NCBI GenBank assembly: GCA_947258695.1 | Contig: CAMYJG010000002.1 | Location: forward strand, 118,179-182,178 | DNA length: 64,000 bases | From: an uncultured Ectothiorhodospiraceae bacterium | GTDB taxonomy: Bacteria > Pseudomonadota > Gammaproteobacteria > UBA6429 > Thiohalophilaceae | Direction: 5' to 3' | In this document: positions 34,544 through 46,509 of the stretch, one piece after another | How the letters are laid out: the number at the start of each line of letters is the position of its first letter | How positions within the stretch are numbered: the first letter of the stretch is position 1 | Notes under the pieces: generated by a model | Databases searched by the model: none | Seen by the model: only the letters and a program-made list of their open reading frames with translations | What the model was told of the DNA's origin: nothing | Position numbers and translations under genes: made by a program

Positions 34544-37099
34544 ATGAATGGTACAAGTTACACTTTAGAAGTCCAGCCAAAAATACCGCACCAGCTTAAC
34601 CGACTTGAAGAACTGGCGAATGATCTTTATTACAGTTGGTCAACACAAGTTCGTGCGCTTTTTTATTATATGCATCCTGATTTATGGCTTGACTGTACGC
34701 ATAGTCCAAAACTTTTTCTTCGTCGCATTTCTCAACACAGACTGAATAAAGCTGCAAATGACCAAACATTTCTGAAAAGTTATCGATTAGCATTAGCTGA
34801 TTATGATAATTATCTTAATGAACCCGGCTATCTACAGCAAAAAGGCTTGATTGAGAATGATAGTGATCTCATAGCCTACTTTTCGATGGAATTTGGTTTT
34901 CACGAAAGTGTACCCATTTATTCAGGTGGACTGGGTATTCTGGCGAGTGATCACTGTAAAGCCGCGAGTGACTTATCGCTACCTTTAGTAGCAATTGGTT
35001 TGCTCTATCGGCAGGGTTATTTTAACCAGACAATTGATGGATATGGTAATCAGTTGGCCGAATTTAAAGATACGGATTTTTCCAGCTTACCGATATCGCC
35101 AGCAAAAGACGTTCATGGTCATGATATTTATGTAACAATAGATGAAGTACCTGATCCGATTAATCTGCGTGTATGGAAAGCTAAAGCGGGAAGAATAACA
35201 TTATACCTGCTAGATAGTGATGTGGCAGATAATAGCGAAACCAATCGTACAATTACCCATCAGTTGTATGGTGGCGATGATAGTACTCGTATATTACAGG
35301 AAATCGTTCTTGGTATAGGCGGTGTTCGAGCAATCCGCGCATTAGGGTTTACTCCGACGGTTTGGCATATTAACGAAGGACATGGTGCTTTTCAAATTAT
35401 CGAGCGGTGTCGCGAATTAACAAACGATAGACTTCAGTTTGATACGGCAATTGAGGCCGTTGCTGCAGCAACTGTGTTCACTACACATACTCCTGTACAA
35501 GCGGGCCATGATATTTTTAGTGCTGACCTTGTACGTTCAAAACTTGAAAAATTTTCCTCTGATATAGGCCTTACATTTGACGAATTTTTTAACATGGGTT
35601 CAAGTCCATCTGCACAAGGTGGATTTAATATGACATCACTGGCACTTCGTGGTTCGCGTTCGCATAATGGTGTTAGTCGAATACATGGTAATGTCGCATC
35701 TGCCATGGAAGCGTACATATGGCCACAAGTTCCCACCAGTGAAAATCCGATTGGTTACGTAACAAACGGTGTTCATTTTTATAGTTTTATTGCACTCGAA
35801 TGGCGAAATTTGTTTGATATGGAATTTGGCCACGAATGGCGAAATCAACTTAGTAATAGTGAATACTGGAATTGTATTGATAACATTCCGGATTACAGTT
35901 ACTGGAGTACGCGACAAATACTCAAGTCCTATCTTTTTAAAGATACAGCGAATCGAATCACCACGCAATTTCAACGTAATGGGAGTAGTCCTGTTGACCT
36001 TGAACGAACAATACGTTATTTAAATCCAGCGAACACAAATACACTTGTCATTGGTTTTGCACGTCGATTTGCGACATATAAGCGTGCTGCCCTGATATTT
36101 CGTGACCCAGATCGTCTTGCTCGCCTGCTTAACGATCCAGACAAACCTGCCATCTTTCTATTCGCCGGAAAAGCACACCCTAGTGATATACCGGGGCAAC
36201 AATTAATTCACTTAATCTATTCACTTTCACAAGAGGAAAGATTCCAGGGTAAAATAATTTTACTGGAAGGTTATAACATGGCGATGGCCAGACGACTCGT
36301 TACAGGTGTTGATGTCTGGTTAAACACGCCGGAATACCCTCTGGAAGCAAGTGGTACATCAGGACAAAAGGCAGGACTCAATGGTGTTGTTAATCTCAGT
36401 GTGCTCGATGGCTGGTGGGATGAAGGATTCAATGGTGAAAATGGTTGGGCTATCAATCCACATCCTGCCAGTCACCATGATGAAAGAGATCATATTGAAT
36501 CACAGACTCTTTTTGATATATTAGAACATCATGTTATACCGACATATTATGATAAAGAGGGCATGGGTTACTCACAAAATTGGATAAAACTCTCCAAGGC
36601 ATCGATGAAATCAATACTACCTAATTATAATTCGCAACGAATGTTAATGGATTATATTAAAAATTATTATACACCGGCCAATAAACAAGGAAAGATTCTC
36701 AGTGGAGATGACTATAAACCTGCAATTGATCTTGCTGCCTGGAAACACAAAATCCACCATCATTGGTCCGATGTAATAATACGTCGTTTAGACGAGCCCA
36801 CTTTGGAAATTGAAACAGGGGACTCGGTTCCTATCCTGGTAGGAGTTGATCTAGGTGAACTACAGGCAAGTGATATTATTGTTGAGTGCCTTGTTGGTCG
36901 TGAATCATCTACAGGAGAACTGCAGATCGATGAAACATTAGTGCTAGAACCACATAATATGATTGAAAGCGATGAGATGTTATTCAGGCTTGACCTGACA
37001 CCGAAACTGGCGGGTTTGCAACACTATAAACTCAGGGCATACCCTTATCATGAATTACTCACTCACCGATTTGAGTTGGGTTATATGATTTGGTTATAA
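34544..37099 (+). CDS. glgP: alpha-glucan (glycogen) phosphorylase, GT35 family
   Basis: A protein of 851 residues. It belongs to the shorter archaeal/bacterial phosphorylase type with an N-terminal DUF3417 segment (L-x-x-L-A-N-D-L-Y-Y-S-W). Other blocks are Y-F-S-M-E-F-G-F-H-E-S, I-Y-S-G-G-L-G-I-L-A-S-D-H, W-H-I-N-E-G-H, F-A-R-R-F-A-T-Y-K-R-A and the PLP-lysine region E-A-S-G-T-S-G-Q-K-A-G-L-N-G. It releases glucose 1-phosphate from glycogen or maltodextrin. I choose the ATG at 34544 with a GGA ribosome site 7 bases before it; a TTG at 34532 is an alternative. It lies 18 bases after gltB. Confidence 0.93.
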   Translation: MNGTSYTLEVQPKIPHQLNRLEELANDLYYSWSTQVRALFYYMHPDLWLDCTHSPKLFLRRISQHRLNKAANDQTFLKSYRLALADYDNYLNEPGYLQQKGLIENDSDLIAYFSMEFGFHESVPIYSGGLGILASDHCKAASDLSLPLVAIGLLYRQGYFNQTIDGYGNQLAEFKDTDFSSLPISPAKDVHGHDIYVTIDEVPDPINLRVWKAKAGRITLYLLDSDVADNSETNRTITHQLYGGDDSTRILQEIVLGIGGVRAIRALGFTPTVWHINEGHGAFQIIERCRELTNDRLQFDTAIEAVAAATVFTTHTPVQAGHDIFSADLVRSKLEKFSSDIGLTFDEFFNMGSSPSAQGGFNMTSLALRGSRSHNGVSRIHGNVASAMEAYIWPQVPTSENPIGYVTNGVHFYSFIALEWRNLFDMEFGHEWRNQLSNSEYWNCIDNIPDYSYWSTRQILKSYLFKDTANRITTQFQRNGSSPVDLERTIRYLNPANTNTLVIGFARRFATYKRAALIFRDPDRLARLLNDPDKPAIFLFAGKAHPSDIPGQQLIHLIYSLSQEERFQGKIILLEGYNMAMARRLVTGVDVWLNTPEYPLEASGTSGQKAGLNGVVNLSVLDGWWDEGFNGENGWAINPHPASHHDERDHIESQTLFDILEHHVIPTYYDKEGMGYSQNWIKLSKASMKSILPNYNSQRMLMDYIKNYYTPANKQGKILSGDDYKPAIDLAAWKHKIHHHWSDVIIRRLDEPTLEIETGDSVPILVGVDLGELQASDIIVECLVGRESSTGELQIDETLVLEPHNMIESDEMLFRLDLTPKLAGLQHYKLRAYPYHELLTHRFELGYMIWL

Positions 37100-37133
37100 A
37101 TATAATTTCACTATTAAAGTTAATTCAAAGATT

Positions 37134-40100
37134 ATGTCACAAACAGAAAAAGCAATAGAAGCTAAAACCTTGTTATCTGAAGAACGTGTGCGATTAATAA
37201 AGCATATAAACCTTCAACTAGCTGCACTTGATCAACCTTTTTTTAAAGATAATGAAGAACATGAATATCTTGGTATTGCGGATGATTTATTACGCAATTA
37301 CAGACAACAGAAAAAACTTCTAGTAAACTATCGCTGTCCTGTTGATAAACGAATCCAGAGTTTTCTAAACGACTATTTGAAGAAAAACGGGATAAATGCA
37401 AACATCTCGTTGCCGAGCTCAACGTTCGTCTTAGATAAACCTCATCTTGCTCGTGAACTATCATTGCCACCAGATGGCAATCACTATTCATCAAAATATG
37501 TTAACTCCTACCGCTTAGTGCAGGGAATTCTAAATAATCCTGTTAAAGACCGCCGTACTACTAAAGGCGTATTTCATATTGTTGAAGGTGGTTTACCTAT
37601 TCCTGCTGGTAAAAAGTCGGTTCCAGTAAATGTCTATCATAAACTCCTGCAACATGCTTTTAATCCACCTGATGAAATCATGAACCTTCCCTATACAGGT
37701 TCACAGAACGAACACGCAAAATTATGGGTGTCTCTATTAATGAGACCAATGGTCTACCCGGAAGTACCAGGAATTTTATCGGACAAAAGCCTGGAAACAC
37801 GATTTTTTGCTCCAGGTAGCCTGGTATCCAATCTTGACTTTGTCGAAAGGATCTTTGGGAATGCGGGCGATCCATGCTTGCCCGAAAATGATGCTGCCCT
37901 GGATTTTGATTCCTGGACTGGTCACACTGGCTGTGTGATTCTTGCACCGCACCTTATCGATCTTCGTGCTAAAGATCTTGGATTGCCATATTATGACGAT
38001 GCCACAGAAACGCAACGATCTGATGGTATGTATTGGAAAGATGAAAATGATTTATATAATGGTGGCCAGGCATTTAAAATAGTATGCCGTGACATGAGTG
38101 GCATTATTGTTACGATAATTGCAGATAATTATTTTGGCTACAGCAAAAAAGAAATCAAATCACAGATCAGCTATTCTGCTAACCTTTATGGTGGAAGTGA
38201 AGAAGAACATTCCGGTGGTGCAATCGCTTTTCCATGTTATAACCTCGGTGATACATTTCAACCGGACGATCGTATAATTAGAGACGTCCACACATTCGAT
38301 GAAATTGCTAATTGTTATAGTGATTCTATTGAGATAAAGGATGAGGGTTATGGCATAGATAAAAACTATCCCGATATTATTTATATCCCTGAAGATACTC
38401 GAATCAATCTACTTAAACAATCAATACGATGGGTTAAGAATGGTAAGACACATCAACTAAAATTGCTGGCAAAACATACCTACATGTATCCATTTGGATA
38501 TAAAATAAGAATGGAAAAACATCCTCGTTCCCCGACATGGCGTTTGATCGGAACCGATGCTGAGGGTACTTTCTGTCACAAGCCCTGTACTGTTTCAGGT
38601 GGAGGGAAGTCCGAAATATCAAAGTCTATATCAGGATCGTTACTATCAGGATCCTTCTTTGTTGCTGATATTGAGGAAGACCTGGATTATGTTGAAGAAA
38701 TATTTAGTAAAGACTATTCACAAAGATTTCAAGACTCGAACTTAAATGTAGATAAACGATCTTTTTTGACTGAAGAGAGATCGCTGGGTTCAAGTATAAA
38801 ATTACTTACACCTTCAGTTGAAGAATATACAGATGAATATAACAAGTGGTTAGAAACTATTCCGCAGCATATTCGAGCACTTGCCTTTATTATCAAGCGG
38901 TTTTACCGGACTGAATGGAAAACTAACTGGCGCAAATATTTCACCGTAGATGTTGTTAATGGTTACCCTGATCACGAATTAAAATTTGATAATAGAAAAC
39001 TAATTGCGAATTATCTTCGAATTGGTAAAGAACAAAATGGCTCATGGAGAATTTACAAATTGCGTCAGGATTTTGTTGGTGCTGATAAAGTACAAATGGA
39101 AGACGATATTACTGTCTCTGCTACCGTTTCTAGCAAGCAATTAAAACATTTGAATCCAGACTATACTAATCCATGCGTCAAACTTGCCATTAATTGTGAA
39201 GCGAAACTATTTCAAAGGCCGGATGATGCAATCCATCGCGGTCTGGATATACAAGCAGAAGCCGATCTTGCTGGTGATGATAATTTTATTTCCAATTTTG
39301 AACCACTTGATAAGGACTTTGCCAAGGAACTATTTGAAGATGCAATCGGATTTGGTAAATTTACCTATTCGATGAGAGATCTCATCAAGACAGCATCACA
39401 AATAGATGAAAAACGATTTTTTGTATCTTCAGCACATCCACGACTTGTAAATGGTAAACCAACACCTAACGTGCGATATCTACAAAAACGCCCAGATATC
39501 GTCAATGCGCGTGATAAATACATTGCTGAGATAGGCGTACGATTTTATCGACGCATAGCCGCTAATGAATCAGTTGTACTGCCGGTCAACGCTGTGTTGC
39601 CAGGCAGACGTAATAATGCGGGCGATCGAAAAAAGAAAATTAGACCACTAGCAGTCTACAACCCGATTCATTACCAGGAATTACCAGAATTGTTTATGGA
39701 CTATGTAAGTAGTCTCACCGGAAAATCGCCATCAACGACAGGAGCGGGATCTGAAGGCGCACTTACAAAAGGACCATTTAATGCTTTATCACCAACAGCA
39801 GATCTTAACAATGCATTAGTTTCTTATATCCTTTGTGGTTACGACGGGTTCAGTTCTGCAGCGGGCTATGTTGGTCCAAACTGCCCGGTTGAGCATGATG
39901 TTAGTTTATTAATACCAGAAATATGGTGCAGGATTCCAGTCGCACAACGCGATGCAGATTACATGATAGAAAAGGGCTACCTGGAAAAATTAAGCGACTT
40001 TGACCATGAGGGTGAAAATATACTGGCAAGTCGGCTAGGTTATCGAATCACAACAAAATTTGTACACGCTTACATGGGTAAAATCTTTGATAACCCGAAT

Positions 40101-40595
40101 GTCGTATTTGATGAAGAAATGCTAAAACCTGAAATTCAGGATATGGATGCATATATTGATGGTATTTGTAATATTGTTGAAGCTCAACAACTAGTTGCAA
40201 GCGAGTATATTACAGATGGTTCAATAGAAAATGCCTGTCCACCTCTAAAGGCTCTCCTCTATATCATGGCGACGGGTGAATACCAGGGAAAAGGTATTGA
40301 ACATCCTGACATTAGAAAAATGTTCACTTTCGATTATTTGACAAACAGTGATTGGTATATTGAACGTTTAAATATCAAACAACAACGTGATATACAGTTA
40401 TGCCAGCGACATATCGACTATATTAATGAATTACTTACATCATCTGTTGAGATTCTGGATGATGCTGAAAAACAAGAATACAGGAATAAACGTTCCGAAT
40501 TAGAAAGTCGACTTATATTTTTAAGTAGTAATGATTATCTATCAAGCCTACATGGGACAATCGGTGCAGACTGGATAGATCACAATATTGAATAA
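37134..40595 (+). CDS. probable pyrophosphate-type PEP carboxykinase (1153 residues)
   Basis: A protein of 1153 residues. Two segments recall PEP carboxykinases: D-N-Y-F-G-Y-S-K-K-E at 331-340, like the metal-binding Y-x-G-x-x-K-K of ATP-type enzymes, and a P-loop S-G-G-G-K-S at 488-493, like S-G-T-G-K-T. Between them is a strongly patterned region (G-H-T-G-C-V-I-L-A-P-H, D-D-A-T, G-G-Q-A-F-K, E-E-E-H-S-G-G-A). The length, nearly twice a normal PEP carboxykinase, fits the PPi-dependent type known from Entamoeba and Propionibacterium. That enzyme interconverts oxaloacetate plus PPi with PEP, CO2 and phosphate. The family call is by motif and size; the role of the C-terminal 500 residues is unknown. 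Confidence 0.62.
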   Translation: MSQTEKAIEAKTLLSEERVRLIKHINLQLAALDQPFFKDNEEHEYLGIADDLLRNYRQQKKLLVNYRCPVDKRIQSFLNDYLKKNGINANISLPSSTFVLDKPHLARELSLPPDGNHYSSKYVNSYRLVQGILNNPVKDRRTTKGVFHIVEGGLPIPAGKKSVPVNVYHKLLQHAFNPPDEIMNLPYTGSQNEHAKLWVSLLMRPMVYPEVPGILSDKSLETRFFAPGSLVSNLDFVERIFGNAGDPCLPENDAALDFDSWTGHTGCVILAPHLIDLRAKDLGLPYYDDATETQRSDGMYWKDENDLYNGGQAFKIVCRDMSGIIVTIIADNYFGYSKKEIKSQISYSANLYGGSEEEHSGGAIAFPCYNLGDTFQPDDRIIRDVHTFDEIANCYSDSIEIKDEGYGIDKNYPDIIYIPEDTRINLLKQSIRWVKNGKTHQLKLLAKHTYMYPFGYKIRMEKHPRSPTWRLIGTDAEGTFCHKPCTVSGGGKSEISKSISGSLLSGSFFVADIEEDLDYVEEIFSKDYSQRFQDSNLNVDKRSFLTEERSLGSSIKLLTPSVEEYTDEYNKWLETIPQHIRALAFIIKRFYRTEWKTNWRKYFTVDVVNGYPDHELKFDNRKLIANYLRIGKEQNGSWRIYKLRQDFVGADKVQMEDDITVSATVSSKQLKHLNPDYTNPCVKLAINCEAKLFQRPDDAIHRGLDIQAEADLAGDDNFISNFEPLDKDFAKELFEDAIGFGKFTYSMRDLIKTASQIDEKRFFVSSAHPRLVNGKPTPNVRYLQKRPDIVNARDKYIAEIGVRFYRRIAANESVVLPVNAVLPGRRNNAGDRKKKIRPLAVYNPIHYQELPELFMDYVSSLTGKSPSTTGAGSEGALTKGPFNALSPTADLNNALVSYILCGYDGFSSAAGYVGPNCPVEHDVSLLIPEIWCRIPVAQRDADYMIEKGYLEKLSDFDHEGENILASRLGYRITTKFVHAYMGKIFDNPNVVFDEEMLKPEIQDMDAYIDGICNIVEAQQLVASEYITDGSIENACPPLKALLYIMATGEYQGKGIEHPDIRKMFTFDYLTNSDWYIERLNIKQQRDIQLCQRHIDYINELLTSSVEILDDAEKQEYRNKRSELESRLIFLSSNDYLSSLHGTIGADWIDHNIE

Positions 40596-40618
40596 ATAAT
40601 AGTTTTTGTTATATTAAT

Positions 40619-42037
<1,419 letters not shown>

Positions 42038-42051
42038 CTATGTTTACTTAT

Positions 42052-42510
42052 TTATATGTCGGAAAAAAGATTGGTATCGCTAACAAGCGTATGCCATTGT
42101 GTTTCTGCCTGATCATGTAAGTTCTTAAATACTTCACTTACACGTTGTGATTCAGAATCCAAAATAATTTCTTTAAATGTTAATGTCAGGTATTCATGAG
42201 CTTGTTGAGCAAGTGAAATAATTTCATATATTTCTAAATCAGCATTAGAGTTAATCACAGGACAGTAAAAGGTTAGTTTTTTATCTTCATCGGCAAACTG
42301 AAACCAAGTATCGAGAATTTCATGATCTGCTTCTTTAACGAATTCTTCAAGAGCATGCGCCAGTTCCTTTTCACGATTTGACAAATAATCCAGTAACAAG
42401 CGGGTGCGCTCACGATCAGACTTGTTTTCTAATTTATGATAACAATTGGATAATGAAGAATGAAATTCTTGTATGTGTTTTAATATCTCACTTGTTTGTT
42501 CAAATCTCAT
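42052..42510 (-). CDS. small helical protein of unknown function, possibly ferritin-like
   Basis: A protein of 152 residues, almost all predicted helix, with no membrane segment. It contains several Glu and His in helical register (H-I-Q-E-F-H, R-E-K-E-L-A-H-A-L-E-E-F-V-K-E-A-D-H-E, and Q-Q-A-H-E-Y-L at about 110). This looks like a four-helix ferritin- or rubrerythrin-type bundle, but the ligand pattern is not clean enough to claim a metal site. It lies between a CBS-domain gene and gltD on the nqr strand, so a role in redox or stress handling is possible. No family is recognised. Confidence 0.6.
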   Translation of the reverse strand: MRFEQTSEILKHIQEFHSSLSNCYHKLENKSDRERTRLLLDYLSNREKELAHALEEFVKEADHEILDTWFQFADEDKKLTFYCPVINSNADLEIYEIISLAQQAHEYLTLTFKEIILDSESQRVSEVFKNLHDQAETQWHTLVSDTNLFSDI

Positions 42511-42539
42511 GGCGCATATGCTCGTCAGGTAATAATTTT

Positions 42540-42935
42540 TTAAAATATTGATTGCAGCGCTTTTACAATATCCCGGCGGCTTATTTGCCCAACAAGGACA
42601 TTCTCTTTCATTACTGGATAACGACGATAATTACTTTCTACAAACATGCGGGCTGCATCAATAATATTTGATTCAGCATCGATCGTACTAACATTCGAAT
42701 GCATATATTCTTCGACATGACCACCCCATTCACCATGGTAACCCGCCTTAAGTACAATCTTCAGGCAATCCTTTTCAGACAGCATACCCACCAGGTTACC
42801 GCATAGATCTACTACTGGAGCACCGGAAATTCTGTTTTCAATCAACATACGACTGGCTTCAATAATGTCCATGTCAGGAAGAAACGTCACCAGACTGGTT
42901 GACATAAAATCCTTCACTGCAAAAGGCTTATCCAT
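42540..42935 (-). CDS. two-CBS-domain protein
   Basis: A protein of 131 residues made of a single pair of CBS domains, which bind adenosyl nucleotides such as AMP or ATP. Motifs are V-K-D-F-M-S-T-S-L-V-T-F, R-I-S-G-A-P-V-V-D, L-V-G-M-L-S-E-K-D-C and R-R-Y-P-V-M, L-V-G-Q-I-S-R-R-D-I. I choose the ATG at 42935 because an AGGAG ribosome site precedes it; a longer reading to 43061 would overlap nqrM deeply. It overlaps the end of nqrM by 8 bases. It probably signals energy state to a partner. Confidence 0.85.
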   Translation of the reverse strand: MDKPFAVKDFMSTSLVTFLPDMDIIEASRMLIENRISGAPVVDLCGNLVGMLSEKDCLKIVLKAGYHGEWGGHVEEYMHSNVSTIDAESNIIDAARMFVESNYRRYPVMKENVLVGQISRRDIVKALQSIF

Positions 42936-43185
42936 TTTGACTCCTGATAGACTTAGATCCGGAAACCATAATAGAGTTGCTTTTATTGGTTTTCTCACGC
43001 ATATATTTATTCTTTTTCTTCTTGCAACGTTTATTTGCACATACGCCACAAGAACTTTCAAGACCTGGAATGCGATTTAAACCACCACAGCTGCCACTAA
43101 CACCTTGACGACCAAATAAAACGCCCAACATCAAGGCGATCGACATAAAAAGAAATACGAAAAATGTGATTAAGAATAAAGTCAT
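42928..43185 (-). CDS. nqrM: Na+-NQR maturation protein NqrM
   Basis: A protein of 85 residues of the NqrM (DUF539) type. It has one membrane helix at the N-terminus (M-T-L-F-L-I-T-F-F-V-F-L), then G-S-C-G-G-L and a second Cys group C-G-V-C-A-N-K-R-C. These cysteines are thought to deliver iron to the NqrD/NqrE centre. The ATG at 43185 fits the family start and lies 7 bases after the nqrF stop. A basic tail after residue 55 is longer than in the textbook protein. No apbE (flavin transferase) gene is present in the window. Confidence 0.88.
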   Translation of the reverse strand: MTLFLITFFVFLFMSIALMLGVLFGRQGVSGSCGGLNRIPGLESSCGVCANKRCKKKKNKYMREKTNKSNSIMVSGSKSIRSQNG

Positions 43186-43192
43186 ATCCTCG

Positions 43193-44413
43193 TTATCCAC
43201 CAAAATCGTCCATTAAGATGTTGTCACGTTCAACACCAATATTTTCTAACATTTTTATTACGGCTGCCGTCATCATAGGTGGGCCACATAAATAATACTC
43301 ACAATCCTCAGGAGCTGAATGTGAACCCAAGTATTCGTTAAACAACACATCATGTACAAAACCTGTGGATCCTTGCCAATTATCTTCTACCTGAGGATCT
43401 GACAAAGCGACATGCCATGTAAAATTCTCATGTGTTTCCTGTAAACTATCAAAGTCTTGTTTATAAAATAATTCCTTTAGACTACGGGCACCATACCAGA
43501 ATGTTATTTTACGTTTTGAATTTAACCGTTTTAGTTGATCGAAAATATGCGCGCGCATCGGTGCCATACCGGCACCACCGCCAACAAATATCATTTCTGC
43601 ATCAGAGTCACGCGCAAAAAATTCACCATAAGGACCAGATATTGTTACCGTATCACCCTGCTGTAGATTAAAAATATAAGATGACATTATCCCCGGAGGA
43701 ACATCCGGATTGCTTGGTGGTGGTGTTGCGACTCGCACATTTAACATGATAATCCCTTTTTCACCGGGATAACTGGCCATAGAATAGGCGCGTGTTATGT
43801 TTTCAGTAGTCTCAGATACATATCGCCATAAGTTGTGTCGATCCCAATCCTGTCTAAATTGTTCTGGAATATCAAAATTTTTATACTCCAGGCGATGGGG
43901 TGGGCATTCAATTTGCACATAACCACCTGCACGAAAATCAACGTTCTCACCGTCCGGTAAAACCAGAATGAGTTCCTTTATATAAGTAGAAACACTCTTG
44001 TTAGATTTTACCTTGCAGTTCCACTTTTTTATACCAAAAACTTCTCGAGGTACTTCGACAACCAGATTTTGTTTTACAGTTACCTGGCAGGCAAGTCTTG
44101 CTCCTTCAGCTGCTTCTCGTTTTGTAATGAGTGAAGTCTCAGTGGGTAGTATTGCACCGCCACCTTCAAATATTTTTACCCTGCATTGACCGCAAGTCCC
44201 GCCACCTCCACAGGCTGAAGGAAGAAATAATTCAGCGTTTGATAAGGCTGAGACAAGTTTGAGTCCAACCGGTGAACTTACCGTACGTTCCTTATTCACT
44301 TCAATTATCACCTGACCAGCAGGAACGAGCTGTGCACGTGCAAATAAAATAACTGCTACCAGTAACAAAACAATGCCGGTAAACATTAATACGCCAAGAG
44401 TAATTTCAAGCAT
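43193..44413 (-). CDS. nqrF: Na+-NQR subunit F (NADH dehydrogenase)
   Basis: A protein of 406 residues, the entry point for electrons from NADH. It has an N-terminal membrane helix (about 3-25), then a 2Fe-2S ferredoxin domain with Cys68, Cys74, Cys77 and Cys109 ([11 protein letters not shown]). The FAD-binding part has R-A-Y-S-M-A-S-Y, and the NADH-binding part has [12 protein letters not shown] and Y-L-C-G-P-P-M-M. All cofactor motifs are intact. It ends in the normal D-D-F-G-G. Confidence 0.98.
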   Translation of the reverse strand: MLEITLGVLMFTGIVLLLVAVILFARAQLVPAGQVIIEVNKERTVSSPVGLKLVSALSNAELFLPSACGGGGTCGQCRVKIFEGGGAILPTETSLITKREAAEGARLACQVTVKQNLVVEVPREVFGIKKWNCKVKSNKSVSTYIKELILVLPDGENVDFRAGGYVQIECPPHRLEYKNFDIPEQFRQDWDRHNLWRYVSETTENITRAYSMASYPGEKGIIMLNVRVATPPPSNPDVPPGIMSSYIFNLQQGDTVTISGPYGEFFARDSDAEMIFVGGGAGMAPMRAHIFDQLKRLNSKRKITFWYGARSLKELFYKQDFDSLQETHENFTWHVALSDPQVEDNWQGSTGFVHDVLFNEYLGSHSAPEDCEYYLCGPPMMTAAVIKMLENIGVERDNILMDDFGG

Positions 44414-44422
44414 GGTATATCC

Positions 44423-45031
44423 TCATAGCTGTATACCTGAAAATCCCATGAACGCTAATGACATCAGGCCAACAATAATAAAAGTTGAACCTAAACCTTG
44501 CAGGCCATTAGGAATATCACTGTATTTTAGTTTTTCTCGAATACCAGCGAGAGCAACCAGTGCTAACGCCCAACCAAAACCACTACCTAATCCATAAACA
44601 ATACTTTCAGTAAAATTAAAATTACGTTCAACCATAAACAAAGAACCGCCTAAAATGGCACAGTTCACTGTTATCAAGGGTAAAAATATTCCCAGAGCGT
44701 TATATAAAATTGGGAAATAACGATCGAGTGTCATTTCCAGTATTTGAACTAATGCAGCGATAACACCGATATAGGTTACAAGGCCAAGAAAGCTCAAATC
44801 GACTTGTTCAAGCCCCATCCAGGCAAGGGCATTTTCTTCTAATAGGTAATGATAAATCAGGTTATTAATTGCAACCGTAATTGTTTGTACGACAATAACC
44901 GCCGCGCCAAGTCCCAATGCTGTATCAACGCGTTTTGACACGGCAAGAAAAGTACACATACCAAGAAAAAACGACAAGGCAAGATTTTCAACAAATGCTG
45001 CCTGGATAAATAATTGTAAATGCGCAGTCAT
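44423..45031 (-). CDS. nqrE: Na+-NQR subunit E
   Basis: A protein of 202 residues, a six-helix membrane subunit that with NqrD forms the Na+ path and holds an iron centre. The family pattern is clear: [21 protein letters not shown], and [11 protein letters not shown] with the conserved Cys. It ends with [11 protein letters not shown]. The gap to nqrF is 9 bases. Confidence 0.98.
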   Translation of the reverse strand: MTAHLQLFIQAAFVENLALSFFLGMCTFLAVSKRVDTALGLGAAVIVVQTITVAINNLIYHYLLEENALAWMGLEQVDLSFLGLVTYIGVIAALVQILEMTLDRYFPILYNALGIFLPLITVNCAILGGSLFMVERNFNFTESIVYGLGSGFGWALALVALAGIREKLKYSDIPNGLQGLGSTFIIVGLMSLAFMGFSGIQL

Positions 45032-45049
45032 ATTAATTAAAACCTGTTA

Positions 45050-45715
45050 TCATAAAAATTCAGTACGATGCACGATCTGGATGCGATAATCTGGTTTTTC
45101 CTGCTGCTTTGGTTTCCAGGAGCGGATTAGCCAGATAAATAATCCAATAATGAAAAAAGCACTGGGTGCTAATAACATGAGTCCATTTGTAACATACCAT
45201 CCTCCATCAGTACTCAAAGGCAATATAGCTATTCCAAATAAACTACCTGAACCAAACAGTTCCCTGACTATTGCGACCATAACAAGAATCAAACTATAAC
45301 CAAGGCTATGACCAGCAGCATCGAGTACACTTGGCCACACTGGATTTTGCGTGGCATAGGCTTCCGCTCTGCCGAGAACTATACAGTTCGTTATAATGAG
45401 ACCAACGAATACAGAAAGTTGTTTACTAAGTTCATAAGCAAAGGCCCTTAAAAATTGATCAACGACGATAACCAACGAGGCGATGATAGTCATAAAAACA
45501 ATAATACGTATATTGGTTGGTATATGATGACGGATGGCACTGATAATGGCGCTCGAACTAATCAAGACGAAAGTCAAAGCAATGCACATAATTAATGCAG
45601 GAGCAAGTTGTGTCGTCACAGCAAGGGCAGAACAGATCCCCAGTATTTGCAATGTAATGGGGTTGTTATCAACGACAGGTTCCAATAACACTTTTCGGCT
45701 TTCATTTTTCATCAA
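45050..45715 (-). CDS. nqrD: Na+-NQR subunit D
   Basis: A protein of 221 residues, a six-helix membrane subunit related to NqrE. It shows [34 protein letters not shown] and [15 protein letters not shown], with the iron-ligand Cys. Its start overlaps the nqrC stop by four bases (ATGA). Length is normal. Confidence 0.98.
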   Translation of the reverse strand: MMKNESRKVLLEPVVDNNPITLQILGICSALAVTTQLAPALIMCIALTFVLISSSAIISAIRHHIPTNIRIIVFMTIIASLVIVVDQFLRAFAYELSKQLSVFVGLIITNCIVLGRAEAYATQNPVWPSVLDAAGHSLGYSLILVMVAIVRELFGSGSLFGIAILPLSTDGGWYVTNGLMLLAPSAFFIIGLFIWLIRSWKPKQQEKPDYRIQIVHRTEFL

Positions 45716-46509
45716 TGATTTTCCTGTGTGTTGTTTTTTCGTAAGCGTGCGAGTAACGGAGAAAATCCCGTTTCACCTAACCAGAAATGCATTATGTTCG
45801 TTATACCGTTTGCAGTAAGGGTGGCACCTGATAATCCATCAATTTCATGTAACGCATTATTTGAAGAAGAGGAGACCTTACCTTTTATTACCCTGATAAA
45901 TGCATCGCCCTGTTTGTTATAAATATGTTTACCTTTCCACTTAGCTAACCAGACAGGATTACTAATTTCACCACCGAGTCCCGGGGTCTCAGCATGATCA
46001 TAGAAAGTAATCGCTTTCACCGTATTTGCATCGGCCGACAAGGCGACAAAGCCGTGAATTGTTGACCATAGTCCCTTACCAAGTAAAGGCAAAACAATTG
46101 TTTGTAATTTTTCATCAATACGTACAAGGTAAACAGGTTGATACTGCATAATTTCGCTAATTCCTGTAATATTCTTGTCGTCCGGAATTGTAAGAGGATT
46201 TTGTTTATTTTTTTTATTAATTGCGACAAATTCACCACTTCGTAAGTCAACATAATGTGTTTCAATTAATTTATATGTGCTTGCGATATCTTTGTCGACC
46301 TGATATAAACCTGCTACTTTAAGAATTTCTTTCTGTCGCGCCAACATCTCATTTTGTTTCTGAATTGGCCTGAGTAATACTGCGGCACTTGCCACCATTA
46401 TTGAACATATCAAACAGATAGCAACTGCAACAATTATTATCTTGGCAGTACTGTCGTTAGATAGGGATAACAACCGTGACCAGATTGAGGCATGTTGTTG
46501 TTTATTCAT
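45712..46509 (-). CDS. nqrC: Na+-NQR subunit C (covalent FMN)
   Basis: A protein of 265 residues. I choose the ATG at 46509, with ribosome site GGGAGAG seven bases before it, since an upstream in-frame reading to 46632 lies inside nqrB. One N-terminal membrane helix lies at about 24-48. The FMN-attachment motif S-G-A-T is present at about residue 230 ([11 protein letters not shown]), where Thr carries the flavin through a phosphoester bond made by ApbE. It overlaps nqrB by 8 bases. Confidence 0.97.
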   Translation of the reverse strand: MNKQQHASIWSRLLSLSNDSTAKIIIVAVAICLICSIMVASAAVLLRPIQKQNEMLARQKEILKVAGLYQVDKDIASTYKLIETHYVDLRSGEFVAINKKNKQNPLTIPDDKNITGISEIMQYQPVYLVRIDEKLQTIVLPLLGKGLWSTIHGFVALSADANTVKAITFYDHAETPGLGGEISNPVWLAKWKGKHIYNKQGDAFIRVIKGKVSSSSNNALHEIDGLSGATLTANGITNIMHFWLGETGFSPLLARLRKNNTQENH

